Numbered from the stretch's first letter, positions 52,093-61,661 are shown. The stretch: 64,000 nucleotides of DNA from Sorangium cellulosum (GCF_004135735.1 NZ_CP012670.1:1364001-1428000); one strand, 5' to 3'. Numbers and translations are program-made. The notes: generated from the sequence alone by a model not told the origin.

Positions 52093-52173
52093 TTTGTCCG
52101 CTATTCAGGGCGCCGCAGATCGAGTCTGAAGGAGCAGTGTTTGCCAGAACGGCCGTGAGATGAGGAGCGAACC

Positions 52174-53220
52174 ATGATGCATGCCGTGATCGATGCGCTC
52201 TGCGCGGGCGTGGACCTCTCCGTGGAGCAGGCCGAGGCGCTGTTCCGCGACGTGGTCGCCGGGGCGCTCACCGAGGTCGAGCTCTCGGCCCTGCTCGTCG
52301 CGCTCAAGGCGAAGGGCGAGACCCCCGCCGAGATCGCGGGCGCCGCGCGCGCGCTCCGGGCGGCGTCGGCGCCGTTCGAGCGGCCCGCCTACGTCTACGC
52401 CGACTGCTGCGGCACCGGCGGCGACGGGCAGCGCACCGTCAACGTGTCGACCGCGGTCGCCTTCGTGACGGCCGAGGCCGGCCTCCCGGTCGCCAAGCAC
52501 GGCAACCGCTCCGTCTCCTCCCAGTGCGGCTCCGCCGACGTGCTCGAGGCGCTCGGCGCCCGGCTCGACCCGCCGGCCGACGTCTCGCGCAGGGCCCTCG
52601 ACGAGGCCGGCTTCTGCTTCCTCTTCGCGCCGCAGTACCACGCCGGGCTCCGCCACGCGATGCCGGTGCGCCGCGCGCTCAAGGTGCGCACCATCATGAA
52701 CCTGCTCGGGCCGCTCGTGAACCCGAGCGCGCCGTCCATCCAGGTGATGGGCATCTACGACCCGGAGCTCGTCTCCCACGCCGCGCGCACGCTCGGGATG
52801 CTCGGCTGCCAGGCGGCCCTCGTCGTGCACGGCGGCGGGCTCGACGAGATCGCGCTGCACGCCCCGACCCGCGCCGCCCTGCTCCGCGACGGCGTCGTCG
52901 AGGAGCTCACGCTCGAGCCCGCGGACGCCGGCGTCACGCCCGCGCCGATCGAGGCGCTCCGCGGCAGCGGCCCGGCCGCGAACGCGGCGTGGCTCCGCGG
53001 CATCCTGGAGGGGCGCGGGGAGCCCGCGCACATGGACGCGGTCGCGATCAACGCGGGGGCGCTGCTCTGGATCTCCGGGCGCGCGGCCACCCTGCGCGAG
53101 GGCACGGCCGCGGCGCTCGACGTGCTCAGGTCGGGGCGCGCGGGCGAGCGGCTCACGCGGTTCGTGGCGCTGAGCCGCGAAGGCGCCCAGGACGCGGCGA
53201 AGGAGGCGAAGCATGGCTGA
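52174..53220 (+). CDS. trpD: Anthranilate phosphoribosyltransferase
   Basis: A 348-aa enzyme joining anthranilate and PRPP in tryptophan synthesis. Family blocks: CCGTGGDGQRTVNVSTAVAF (PRPP site), AKHGNRSVSSQCGSADVLEALG, IMNLLGPLVNPS and GGGLDEIAL. ATG 52174 is preceded by GAGGAG. It is first structural gene of trpD-trpCF-trpB-trpA, controlled by the upstream attenuator. trpE and trpG are not here, so anthranilate synthase is encoded elsewhere. Its stop overlaps the trpCF start by 8 bp. Confidence 0.95.
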   Translation: MMHAVIDALCAGVDLSVEQAEALFRDVVAGALTEVELSALLVALKAKGETPAEIAGAARALRAASAPFERPAYVYADCCGTGGDGQRTVNVSTAVAFVTAEAGLPVAKHGNRSVSSQCGSADVLEALGARLDPPADVSRRALDEAGFCFLFAPQYHAGLRHAMPVRRALKVRTIMNLLGPLVNPSAPSIQVMGIYDPELVSHAARTLGMLGCQAALVVHGGGLDEIALHAPTRAALLRDGVVEELTLEPADAGVTPAPIEALRGSGPAANAAWLRGILEGRGEPAHMDAVAINAGALLWISGRAATLREGTAAALDVLRSGRAGERLTRFVALSREGAQDAAKEAKHG

Positions 53221-54715
53221 GCAGGGCAGCAGCGTGCTCGCGCGCATCGTGGCGCGGAAGCGGGTCGACGTGGCGGAGCGCGAGCGGCGGACCCCGCTCG
53301 ACGCCCTCCGCGCGAAGGCCGCGCCCACCTCGCGCAGCCTGCGGCGCGCGCTCGCCGCGCCGGGCGCGCGGTTCATCCTGGAGTGCAAGAAGGCCTCCCC
53401 GTCCGAGGGCGTGATCCGGCCCGACTTCGACCCGCACGCGGTCGCCGCGGCGTACTACGGCGTCGCCGACGCGGTGAGCGTGCTGACCGACGAGCCGTTC
53501 TTCCAGGGCAGCTTCGCGTACCTCCAGGCGGTGCGCGAGGTCGTGGACGTCCCGATCCTCTGCAAGGACTTCGTCGTGACCCCCTACCAGGTGGTCGAGG
53601 CGCGGGCGTACGGCGCGGACGCGATCCTGCTGATGATGTCGGTGCTGGACGACGCGACCGCGCTCGCGTGCCTGCGCGTCGCCGAGGAGCTCGGCATGGA
53701 CTGCCTCGTGGAGGTCCACGACGAGGCGGAGCTCGACCGCGCGCTCGCGCTGCCGGCGCCCGTGCTCGGCATCAACAACCGCGATCTGAAGACGCTCAAG
53801 GTCGACCTCGCCGTGTCCGAGCGGCTCGCCCCGCGCGTGCCGGCCGACCGGATCGTGATCGCGGAGTCGGGCGTCGCGTCGCGCGCCCACGTGGAGCGGC
53901 TCTCCCGCGCGGTCGACGGCTTCCTCGTGGGCACGTCGCTCATGCGCCGCCCCGACATCGCCGACGCCGCGCGCGCGCTGGTGACCGGCCGGGTGAAGAT
54001 CTGCGGCCTGACCCGGCCCGGGGACGCGCGCGAGGCGGAGCGCCTCGGGGCGCGCTTCGGCGGCCTCATCTTCGCCGAGGCGTCGCCGCGGCGGGTCACG
54101 CGCGCGCAGGCCGAGCCCGTGATCGCCACCGCCGCGGGCCTGCCCTTCGTCGGCGTTTTCCTGAATCAATCCGTGGACTTCGTCGCCGACACCGCGCGCG
54201 GCCTCGGGCTCCGCGCCGTGCAGCTCCACGGCGACGAGGACGCCGCGTTCATCGAGGCGCTGCGGCGCGATCTGCCCGAGGGGTGCGAGGTCTGGAAGGC
54301 GGTCCCGATGGCGCCGTCCGGCGAGGCGACCTCCGGCGAGGGGGCCGGCGCCGCCGGCGTCGCCGGAGCTCCGGGGGGGTCCGGGGCGCTCGCCGCGGCC
54401 CCGGGCGGCGCGGACCGGCTCGTCTTCGACACGCGCACGGCCGAGGCGCGGGGGGGCACCGGCCGGACCTTCGCCTGGAGCGCGATCGAGGGGCACCCGG
54501 CGCGGGACCGGAGCTTGCTCGCGGGCGGGCTCAACCCGGGCAACATCGCCGCGGCGCGCCGGGTGGGGACCTGGGCGCTCGACGTGAGCTCGGGCGTCGA
54601 GCGCGCGCCCGGCGAGAAGTGCGCGGATCTGCTCGTGCGCCTGTTCGACGGCGCGCGCGGCCCCTCGCGCCACGACCCCGCCCCGGCGGCCCCGGCGGAC
54701 CGCGCTTCCCCCTGA
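53213..54715 (+). CDS. trpCF: Bifunctional TrpC-TrpF (IGPS / PRAI fusion)
   Basis: A 500-aa fusion. Residues 1-260 are indole-3-glycerol-phosphate synthase (FILECKKASPSEGVIRPDFDP, PILCKDFVVTPYQVVEARAYGADAILLM, LGINNRDLKT, IAESGV). Residues about 262-480 are phosphoribosylanthranilate isomerase (KICGLTRPGDAREAERLGARFGGLIFAEASPRRV, VGVFLNQSVD, VQLHGDED, LAGGLNPGNI, LDVSSGVE). The isomerase carries an extra Ala/Gly-rich loop of about 35 residues after AVPMA (GEGAGAAGVAGAPGGSG). Enterobacterial TrpC is fused in the same order. A disordered tail ends the protein. ATG 53213 overlaps trpD. Confidence 0.95.
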   Translation: MAEQGSSVLARIVARKRVDVAERERRTPLDALRAKAAPTSRSLRRALAAPGARFILECKKASPSEGVIRPDFDPHAVAAAYYGVADAVSVLTDEPFFQGSFAYLQAVREVVDVPILCKDFVVTPYQVVEARAYGADAILLMMSVLDDATALACLRVAEELGMDCLVEVHDEAELDRALALPAPVLGINNRDLKTLKVDLAVSERLAPRVPADRIVIAESGVASRAHVERLSRAVDGFLVGTSLMRRPDIADAARALVTGRVKICGLTRPGDAREAERLGARFGGLIFAEASPRRVTRAQAEPVIATAAGLPFVGVFLNQSVDFVADTARGLGLRAVQLHGDEDAAFIEALRRDLPEGCEVWKAVPMAPSGEATSGEGAGAAGVAGAPGGSGALAAAPGGADRLVFDTRTAEARGGTGRTFAWSAIEGHPARDRSLLAGGLNPGNIAAARRVGTWALDVSSGVERAPGEKCADLLVRLFDGARGPSRHDPAPAAPADRASP

Positions 54716-54717
54716 CG

Positions 54718-54785
54718 GCATCACCGGAGCCACCGCATCACCGAAGCAACCGCATCATCGAAGCAACCGCATCACCGGCGTACCG
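54718..54785 (+). repeat. 17-bp tandem repeat between trpCF and trpB
   Basis: Four 17-bp units (54718, 54735, 54752, 54769) of consensus GCATCACCGAAGCAACC fill most of the 102-bp gap. No Shine-Dalgarno is evident for trpB other than a weak GAGGCAA. The effect on trpB expression is unknown. Confidence 0.85.
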
Positions 54786-54817
54786 ACGTACGCACAACGA
54801 CGATCGAGGCAATCACC

Positions 54818-56011
54818 ATGCAGCACAGCGGCCGCTTTGGCGCCTTCGGCGGCGCCTATGTCCCGGAGATCCTCGTGCCCGCGCTCGAGGAGCTCGAGCG
54901 CGCCTACCTGGACGCGCGCGGCGATCCGGCGTTCACGGCGGAGTTCAACGCGCTGCTCGAGCGCTACGCGGGCCGGCCGACGCCGCTCTACCGGTGCCGC
55001 AACCTGACCGGCGATCCGCGGGTCCGGGTGTACCTCAAGCGCGAGGACCTGCTCCACGGCGGCGCGCACAAGACGAACCAGGCGCTCGGCCAGGGGCTGC
55101 TCGCCCGGCGCATGGGCAAGCGGCGGCTCATCGCCGAGACCGGGGCGGGCCAGCACGGCGTCGCGACCGCGATGATCGGGGCCCTGCTCGGGATGCCCAC
55201 GCGCATCTACATGGGGGCGAAGGACGTCGAGCGGCAGCGGCTCAACGTCTTCCGGATGCGCCTCATGGGCGCCGAGGTGGTGCCCGTGACCTCGGGCTCG
55301 CAGACGCTGAAGGACGCCCTCAACGAGGCGCTGCGCTACTGGACCGAGAGCTACGAGGACACGCACTACCTGATCGGGACGGTCGCCGGACCCCACCCGT
55401 TCCCGACGATCGTGCGCGATTTCCAGTGGATGATCGGCCGCGAGGCGCGGGCCCAGATCCTCGAGGACGAGGGGCGCCTGCCCGACGCGGTGCTCGCGTG
55501 CGTGGGCGGCGGCAGCAACGCGATGGGCATCTTCTCCGAGTTCATCCCGGACAAGGATGTGGCGCTCATCGGCGTCGAGCCCGCGGGGCACGGGCTCTCG
55601 ACCGACAAGCACGGGGCGACGCTCCTCAAGGGGCGCCCGGGCGTGCTGCACGGGTCGGAGACCTACATCCTCCAGGACGAGCACGGGCAGGTCGCCGAGA
55701 CGCACTCGGTGTCGGCGGGGCTCGACTACCCGGGCGTGGGGCCGGAGCACGCGCACCTCATGACGTCGGGCCGGGCGACGTACGTGGCGGCGAGCGACAC
55801 CGAGGCGCTCGACGCGTTCCAGCGGCTCGCGCGGAGCGAGGGTATCATCCCGGCGTTCGAGTCGGCGCACGCGATCGCCCACGCGCTGAAGCTCTCGGCG
55901 GAGGCAGCGCGGGAGGGGAGGGAGACGGTGCTCGTCGTGAACCTCTCCGGCCGCGGAGACAAGGACATGGAGCAGGCGCAGAGGCTGCTCGATCCCGGGA
56001 GGTCGACATGA
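54818..56011 (+). CDS. trpB: Tryptophan synthase beta subunit
   Basis: A 397-aa PLP enzyme joining indole and serine. The PLP lysine is in [17 protein letters not shown]; further hallmarks are [35 protein letters not shown] (phosphate site) and [14 protein letters not shown]. Length fits the TrpB1 group (about 400 aa). ATG 54818 is followed by [16 protein letters not shown], the family start. Its stop overlaps trpA by 4 bp (ATGA). Confidence 0.96.
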   Translation: MQHSGRFGAFGGAYVPEILVPALEELERAYLDARGDPAFTAEFNALLERYAGRPTPLYRCRNLTGDPRVRVYLKREDLLHGGAHKTNQALGQGLLARRMGKRRLIAETGAGQHGVATAMIGALLGMPTRIYMGAKDVERQRLNVFRMRLMGAEVVPVTSGSQTLKDALNEALRYWTESYEDTHYLIGTVAGPHPFPTIVRDFQWMIGREARAQILEDEGRLPDAVLACVGGGSNAMGIFSEFIPDKDVALIGVEPAGHGLSTDKHGATLLKGRPGVLHGSETYILQDEHGQVAETHSVSAGLDYPGVGPEHAHLMTSGRATYVAASDTEALDAFQRLARSEGIIPAFESAHAIAHALKLSAEAAREGRETVLVVNLSGRGDKDMEQAQRLLDPGRST

Positions 56012-56832
56012 AGCGGGAGACCATCAAGACGCGCTACGATGGCGCATTCGAGCAGCTCGCGAGGCGGAAGGAGGGGGCGTTCATCCCCTTCCTGATGCTC
56101 GGGGACCCTGATCTCGAGACGAGCGCGCGGCTGCTGCGCGCGGCGGTGGAGGGCGGCGCGGACGCGCTCGAGGTCGGCATCCCGTTCTCGGATCCGATCG
56201 CGGACGGGCCGACGATCCAGGCGGCCGCGGTGCGGGCGCTCGAGGCGGGGGTGCGGCCGGCCGACTGCATCGAGCTCCTCGCGAGGCTCCGGGCGGACGC
56301 GAAGGACGTGCCGATCGGTATCTTGACGTACGCGAACCTCGTGAAGCACCGCGATCTGAAGGGGTTCTACGCGTCGGTGGCCGCGGCCGGGGTCGACAGC
56401 GTGCTCGTCGCCGACGTGCCCGTGCGGGAGTCGGAGCCGTACGTGGCGGCGGCGCGGGCGGCGGGCGTGGCGCCGGTGTTGATCGCGCCGCCCAACGCGC
56501 CGGAGGCGACGCTGCAGATGCTCGCGGAGCGGTGCTCCGGGTACACGTACTGCGTCGCGCGCAAGGGCGTGACCGGGGCCGACGAGCAGGTGCAGCTCGG
56601 CCACGGGGCGCTCTTCGAGACGCTGCGCCGGTTCGGCGCGCCGCCGCCCATCCTGGGGTTCGGGATCTCCAAGCCCGAGCACGTGCGCGCCGCCCTGGAG
56701 GCGGGGGCGGCGGGCGTCGTCAGCGGGTCCGCGGTCGTCCAGAGGGTCGCGGCGCACCTCGGGGATCCCGAGGCGGCGGCGCGCGCCGTGACGGGCTTCG
56801 TCCGCGAGATGAAGGCGGCCACGGCGCGCTGA
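56008..56832 (+). CDS. trpA: Tryptophan synthase alpha subunit
   Basis: A 274-aa TIM-barrel subunit that cleaves indole-3-glycerol phosphate. [38 protein letters not shown] (catalytic acidic residues) and [26 protein letters not shown] are typical. ATG 56008 is overlapped by the trpB stop, so the two subunits are translationally coupled. The stop is 23 nt before hairpin repeat copy C. Confidence 0.95.
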   Translation: MKRETIKTRYDGAFEQLARRKEGAFIPFLMLGDPDLETSARLLRAAVEGGADALEVGIPFSDPIADGPTIQAAAVRALEAGVRPADCIELLARLRADAKDVPIGILTYANLVKHRDLKGFYASVAAAGVDSVLVADVPVRESEPYVAAARAAGVAPVLIAPPNAPEATLQMLAERCSGYTYCVARKGVTGADEQVQLGHGALFETLRRFGAPPPILGFGISKPEHVRAALEAGAAGVVSGSAVVQRVAAHLGDPEAAARAVTGFVREMKAATAR

Positions 56833-56855
56833 GCGTCAGGCGTGCGCGACGCCCG

Positions 56856-56987
56856 CCCCCTCGCGGGGGGAGGGGCCCGCAGGGGGCTCGCCTCCGGGGC
56901 TTGCGTTCCGGCGAGCCCCTGTCGTGGCTCGCCTCCACTCCAGCCCCTCCGGTGAGCCCCCTGCGGGCCCCTCCCCCCGCGAGGGGG
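56856..56987. repeat. Hairpin repeat family, copy C
   Basis: Arms of 37 nt (56856-56892 and 56951-56987) pair with a single G-T. The core (CTCCGGGGCTTGCGTTCCGG ... CCCCTGTCGTGGCTCGCCT) is shared with copies A and B. It lies between trpA and the TamA-like gene in convergent orientation, 23 nt after the trpA stop. Confidence 0.9.
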
Positions 56988-57019
56988 CTCGACCTACATG
57001 CCGTCTTCGTGGGCGCCTG

Positions 57020-60000
57020 TCAGAAGAGGCCCACGGAGAAGTGGAGGGCGCCGGTGCCCTCTTGCAGCTCCTCGCGGGGGGCCAGGTTGAAGCCGTAGTC
57101 GAGCGCCAGCGGGCCGATGGGGGTGTTCACCCGCAGGCCGGCGCCGAGCGCGTAGCGGAGCGTGCGCGGATCGAGGTTGACGTTCCTCGCCCTGACCCAG
57201 AGGTTGCCCGCGTCGAGGAAGAGGCCGAGCTGCAGCAGATCGGTCAGCGGGACGCGCAGCTCCGCGCGCGGGTTCAGCACGACCGTGCCGCCGCGAGGGA
57301 TGTCGTAGAGCTCGACGTTGCCCCCAGATCCGACGGCCCGTCGCGCCTCGTCCAGGCCGTCCTCGGGGTAGAGCGACTCGGCCAGGTGGGAGCGGAGCGA
57401 GTCGACGCCGCCCAGGAAGAACAGGCGGTCGGGGTAGGTGCCGCTCTCGGCGACGAGCGGCTGGATGTACCCGCCGGACAGGCTCAGCGCCAGGACGAGG
57501 CTCGGCCGCTCCGTGAACGGGATGTAGCCCGACACGCGGCCCGTGAACCGCAGGAAATGGCTCTCGCGGAAGGCCGAGCCGGTGTCGTCCCGGTCGAAGG
57601 CGTCGACGTGCTCCACGCCGCCCGAGAGGAGGAAGCCCTCGGTCGCGGCGAAGGGGCTGTCCCGCGTGTCCCAGGACGCGTCGAGCCGCTGCGCCAGGGC
57701 GATCGTCTTGCCCTCGGGCATGCGGAGCTGGTTGAGGATGTCGCTCTTCTTCTCGCGGTCGGTGTCCTGGAAGAAGCCGACGTCGTTCAGCTCGGTCGAC
57801 ACCGCGAGCTGCGTCGTCACGGCGCGGCGCGGCCGGTACGTGATCGCCGGGATGAGCGCCTGCTTCGTGAAGCCGAAGTCGAGCTGGTTGTCGCGCACGT
57901 CGATGCCCGAGAGCGACAGGCTGACGAGGGGGCCGAGGCCGATGTCCGGGAGCGTGATCGAGACGGTGTTGCGGCGCTCGAGCTGCAGGTCGCCGCTCAG
58001 GTTCTCGTAGTGGCGGCGCGCGGTGGCGTCCGGGATCATGAACTCGAACAGGTAGCTGAGCTGGATGCGCATCGTGAGGCCGATGGCCAGCCCGCCGATG
58101 TTGCGGTGCCCGTACTCGAAGGCGAAGCGGATGCCCTCGCCGGTGGAGAAGCCGATCTGCGGGTTGAGGTACTGCGGGAGCTGCTCGACCACGCTGATGA
58201 TGACCCGCTTGTCCTTCTGCGGGACGTCCGGATCCTCCAGCGCGATCGAGACGCTGGAGAAGGGGCCGAGCGTGGCGATGCGCTCCTCGCTCAGGCGCGC
58301 CTGCGACTGCCGGAACGGGGCGCCCTCGCGGAGCAGGACGCGGCGGAGGATCAGCCGCTCGTCGGTCCGGGTGGCCCCCTTGACGACGAGGCCCTTGACG
58401 GTCACCCGGTCGCGCTCGGCGATGATGAACCGCGCGCGGGCGCGCGTGCGGTCGGGCGACGGCTCGATGTCGGTGCGGACCTCGGCGAACGCGTACCCGA
58501 GGTCGCGGTACGCGTCGAGGATGCGCAGCCGCGCGGCGTCGAGGGCGAGCGTCGAGAGGGGCTGGCCCACCTCGAGATCGGCGATGGCGCCGAGCCAGCG
58601 CTCGCTGAACGGCGCGTCCTCCGCGCAGAAGCGACGGTCGCGCGCGTTCAGGTCGGCCTGGCCGCAGAAGCCCTTGTTGCCCTCGAACGCGAGGTCGTAG
58701 AGCTGGGTCTGCGGGCCGGGGTGGACCGGGATGCGCAGCGTCACCTCGGGGGCGCACGTGATGTGCTTCGCCGGGTCGGGGCGGCACGTGAGCGCGGGCG
58801 GGACGGGCGGCTCGGGGAGGGGGAGGCCGAGCGCGTCGGTGCGGCACTGGGCCGTGACGCGCTCCTTGGCCGGCTCCGGGAGGCAGGCGCCCTTCGGCGA
58901 GCGGCGCGCGCAGGTGGCGCGGAGCACGGAGACGGGGCCGACCACGGCGTTGAGGTAGCCCTTGCTGAAGTAGAGATCGCGCAGGTGCTTGAGGGCGCGA
59001 TCGTACGTCTCCTGGACGTACGTCATCGCCGGGTTGAGCTCGATCGGCCTGGACCGGCCGCCGGCGCCCCGGGTCGGGCCGAAGAGGTCCGCGACGACGC
59101 GCGGGTCGGGGATCGAGAAGCCGTCGGCGCCGGGCAGGTCCTCCTCGAGGAAGCTCTCGATCTCCTGGCCGAGGTCGTCGGCGCTGAGCTCGCCCGTGAG
59201 GCAGGGGAAGACGCGCTTCGTGACGCGCACCTGCTCGTGCTCGCGAATGGTGAACACGAGGTAGCGGACCGGATCCGCCGGGGTGCCGCCGAGGGAGGGG
59301 GTGACCTCGGCGTCGAGGAAGCCGCGCTCGATGTAGAAGGAGCGGAGCCGATCGGCGAGATCGCCCGGCCGGGTCGCGGTCGCCTCGCCGAGCTCGAGCG
59401 CGGCCTCGAGGGCGTCGTCGTCGAAGGCGCGGTTGCCGTCGAAGGCGGGGACGATGCGCGAGCCGGGCTGGAGGTAGACGTAGAGGTAGTTGTTCGGGCC
59501 GACCGCGAGCACGCGGTGGGAGACCTCGGCGTAGTGGAAGCCGTTGCGGCGGAGCAGGTCGGCCATCTCGCGGTCGGCCTCGGCGAAGGCGGGCTCGTCG
59601 ATGCGGGCGCCGACGCCGAGGCGGTAGCGCTGCTTGAGCGCGCCGAGCTCCCGGTCGGCGCGCGGATCGACCACGAAGACGCGCTGGGAGACGGTGCGCG
59701 GGGCGCCGGCCTCGATGTCGAGGGCGAGGACGATCTGGGCGCCGTCGTCGGTGTCGACCGCGCGCACGGCGACCCGCGCCGCGGGGTAGCCGTGCTGCGC
59801 GTAGAAGGCGCGGAGGCGGGGGGCGACCTCGGCGAGCCCGGGGGCGGTGATCTCGCCGCCCTCGGAGACGCCGGCGGCTTCCAGGGTGTCCTGCCGGTCG
59901 AGGGCGCCGCCGGTGATCTGGATGGTGGCGATGCGCCGGCGCGGCAGGACGCTGATCCGGAGCACGGCGCCGTTCGCGGCGAGGTGCGCCTCGGCCCACG

Positions 60001-60598
60001 CGCGGGCGAAGCGGCCGCTGCCGAGCAGCTCGCGCATGGCGCGGCGCGCGGCGTCGGCGCTGAGCGGCTCGCCGCGCTTGACGCGGGTGATCGGCGGGGG
60101 CGCGGCCAGCCAGCGATCGCCCTGGACGACGATTTCGATGTCGACGATCGGCTTGCCGGCGAGCGGGCCGAGGGCGATCGGCTCGCGGAGCGCGGGCACG
60201 TCGGTTGCTTCGGTCGGCGCAACCTGGGTGGGGGCGGCCGCAACCTGGGTGGGGTTGGCCGCAACCTGGGTGGGGTTGGTCCCAACCTGGGTGGGGTTGG
60301 CCGCAACCTGGGTGGGTCTGGCCGCAACCTGGGTCGGGTTGGTTCCAACCTGGGCGGGTCTGGCCGCAACCTGGGTGGGTCTGGCCGGGGTGGGTCTGGC
60401 CGCAACCTGGGTCGGGTTGGTTCCAACCTGGGTGGGTCTGGCCGCAACCTGGGTGGGGTTGGCCGCAACCTGGGTGGGGTTGGCCGCAACCTGGGTCGGG
60501 TTGGCCGGTCTGGCCTCCGCGCGCGTGGGGGTGGCGGAGGCGCCGAGCGGCACGAGGCCGAGCAGCAGGGGAGCGAGGGCGTGGCGGAAGCGAGCCAT
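57020..60598 (-). CDS. TamA-like Omp85-family outer-membrane protein
   Basis: An 1192-aa Omp85 protein. Signal MARFRHALAPLLLGLVPLGASA, then a heptapeptide repeat (residues 33-128), several POTRA domains (about 150-840) and a C-terminal 16-strand barrel (about 850-1192). The barrel includes the FFLGGVDSLRSH lid-lock segment and ends FSVGLF. It probably inserts proteins into the outer membrane with the TamB-like protein encoded further on (61712). The long POTRA region contains Cys-rich insertions (VLRATCARRSPKGACLPEP, CRPDPAKHITCAPE). BamA itself is the main alternative. Whether the neighbour is the functional partner is inferred. ATG 60598. Confidence 0.85.
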   Translation of the reverse strand: MARFRHALAPLLLGLVPLGASATPTRAEARPANPTQVAANPTQVAANPTQVAARPTQVGTNPTQVAARPTPARPTQVAARPAQVGTNPTQVAARPTQVAANPTQVGTNPTQVAANPTQVAAAPTQVAPTEATDVPALREPIALGPLAGKPIVDIEIVVQGDRWLAAPPPITRVKRGEPLSADAARRAMRELLGSGRFARAWAEAHLAANGAVLRISVLPRRRIATIQITGGALDRQDTLEAAGVSEGGEITAPGLAEVAPRLRAFYAQHGYPAARVAVRAVDTDDGAQIVLALDIEAGAPRTVSQRVFVVDPRADRELGALKQRYRLGVGARIDEPAFAEADREMADLLRRNGFHYAEVSHRVLAVGPNNYLYVYLQPGSRIVPAFDGNRAFDDDALEAALELGEATATRPGDLADRLRSFYIERGFLDAEVTPSLGGTPADPVRYLVFTIREHEQVRVTKRVFPCLTGELSADDLGQEIESFLEEDLPGADGFSIPDPRVVADLFGPTRGAGGRSRPIELNPAMTYVQETYDRALKHLRDLYFSKGYLNAVVGPVSVLRATCARRSPKGACLPEPAKERVTAQCRTDALGLPLPEPPVPPALTCRPDPAKHITCAPEVTLRIPVHPGPQTQLYDLAFEGNKGFCGQADLNARDRRFCAEDAPFSERWLGAIADLEVGQPLSTLALDAARLRILDAYRDLGYAFAEVRTDIEPSPDRTRARARFIIAERDRVTVKGLVVKGATRTDERLILRRVLLREGAPFRQSQARLSEERIATLGPFSSVSIALEDPDVPQKDKRVIISVVEQLPQYLNPQIGFSTGEGIRFAFEYGHRNIGGLAIGLTMRIQLSYLFEFMIPDATARRHYENLSGDLQLERRNTVSITLPDIGLGPLVSLSLSGIDVRDNQLDFGFTKQALIPAITYRPRRAVTTQLAVSTELNDVGFFQDTDREKKSDILNQLRMPEGKTIALAQRLDASWDTRDSPFAATEGFLLSGGVEHVDAFDRDDTGSAFRESHFLRFTGRVSGYIPFTERPSLVLALSLSGGYIQPLVAESGTYPDRLFFLGGVDSLRSHLAESLYPEDGLDEARRAVGSGGNVELYDIPRGGTVVLNPRAELRVPLTDLLQLGLFLDAGNLWVRARNVNLDPRTLRYALGAGLRVNTPIGPLALDYGFNLAPREELQEGTGALHFSVGLF
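60215..60502 (-). repeat. NPTQVAA heptapeptide repeat (coding)
   Basis: Thirteen 7-residue units ([N/R]PTQV[A/G][A/T]) plus one five-residue partial unit (residues 33-128 of the TamA-like protein). The DNA is a 21-bp tandem array (GGCCGCAACCTGGGTGGG... on the plus strand) with NPTQVAA and RPTQVAA versions mixed. Confidence 0.92.
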
Positions 60599-60857
60599 CA
60601 GGCGCGGAGCGCCGGGGGACGGAAACAGAGCGAACCGCCGGCTTGCACGAGGTGCGCAGCGTAGCCCGGTTGGGCGGCCATTTGGCAAGAGCCCGTCCGC
60701 GCGGCGCTCACCCCGGCCGTTTCCACGCCTTCCCGCCTCTCCGCGAGCTCCCCCCCCGCGGACCGGTTCACCCCCGCGCTCGGGATGCCGATGTGCGCGA
60801 CGTGGGATCTCGGCGACCGAAGCTCGTGCTAGCGTCGCCGCCCGTGCGAGGCACAGG

Positions 60858-61661
60858 ATGAAGGACCTGGCGATGCTGGTCGGCGCCGTGGCGCACGACT
60901 CCAAGGTGGTCACGCTGTGGGAGAGCCTGCGCGAGCACTTCCGCGAACATGGAATCCTGATTGATTTCGCGCTGTTCTCTACGTACGAGCGCCAGGTGGA
61001 GTCGCTGCTCCGCGGGCACATCGACGTCGCCTGGAACAGCGCCATCTCCCACGTGCGGGTGAAGCGGCAGACCGAGGGCCGCTCCCGATCGCTGGCGATG
61101 CGCGAGATCGACCGCGACTTCCACAGCAAGCTCCTGGTCCGCCGCGACGCCGAGGTCGGGGCGCTGAGCGACCTCGAGGGCAAGCTGCTCGCCGTCGGGA
61201 GCGCCGACTCGGCCCACGCGCGCATCCTGCCGCTCCACTTCCTCCGGCAGGCGGGCGTGGCGGTCGACAAGATCCAGCTTTTGCCGTTCGAGGTGGACCT
61301 CGGCAAGCACGGGGACACCGCGACGAGCGAGGTCCAGGCGCTCGCCGCCCTGCACGAGGGCAAGGCGCAGGCCGCGGCGGTCGGGGGCGCGGTGTGGCAC
61401 GCCGAGCAGGCGAACGGCCACATCGACCTCCGCCGCGTCGATGTGCTCTGGACCACGCCGGCTTACGACTTCGCGATGTTCGACGCGCTGCCGACGCTGT
61501 CCGAGGCGAAGGCCGAGGCGTTCCAGCGCGCGCTGCTCGGCATGACGTGGAAGAACCCGAAGCACCGGCGCATCTTCGAGGCGATGGGCCACAAGCAGTG
61601 GGTCTCGGGCCGCGACGACCGCTACGGCGCCCTCGACGCGGCGCTCGCGGCCGCCTCCTGA
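60858..61661 (+). CDS. PhnD-like periplasmic-binding-protein-fold protein without signal
   Basis: A 267-aa protein matching the PhnD/SsuA-type phosphate-phosphonate-binding fold: AMLVGAVAHDSKVVTLWESLREHF, LLRGHIDVAWNSAISHV, GKLLAVGSADSAHARILPLHFL and the later PTLSEAKAEAFQRALLGMTW. It has no signal peptide or lipobox, which is unusual for a solute-binding protein, so it may act in the cytoplasm as a binding or enzymatic protein. ATG 60858 has CAGG just before. It sits divergently between the tamA-like and tamB-like genes; no ABC transporter genes are adjacent. Confidence 0.75.
   Translation: MKDLAMLVGAVAHDSKVVTLWESLREHFREHGILIDFALFSTYERQVESLLRGHIDVAWNSAISHVRVKRQTEGRSRSLAMREIDRDFHSKLLVRRDAEVGALSDLEGKLLAVGSADSAHARILPLHFLRQAGVAVDKIQLLPFEVDLGKHGDTATSEVQALAALHEGKAQAAAVGGAVWHAEQANGHIDLRRVDVLWTTPAYDFAMFDALPTLSEAKAEAFQRALLGMTWKNPKHRRIFEAMGHKQWVSGRDDRYGALDAALAAAS

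Noticed and set aside
54718..54785. CRISPR-like repeat
   Set aside because: Four adjacent 17-bp units without spacers; simple tandem repeat.
53383..56832. A 1149-aa open frame overlapping trpCF, trpB and trpA
   Set aside because: Its last 274 codons are trpA; the rest is a high-GC shadow frame across trpCF and trpB with arginine-rich, low-information translation.
60205..60861. Trp/Pro/Gly-rich frame (QPGWGWPQPGWG) on the plus strand
   Set aside because: It is the reverse reading of the NPTQVAA repeats in the TamA-like gene.
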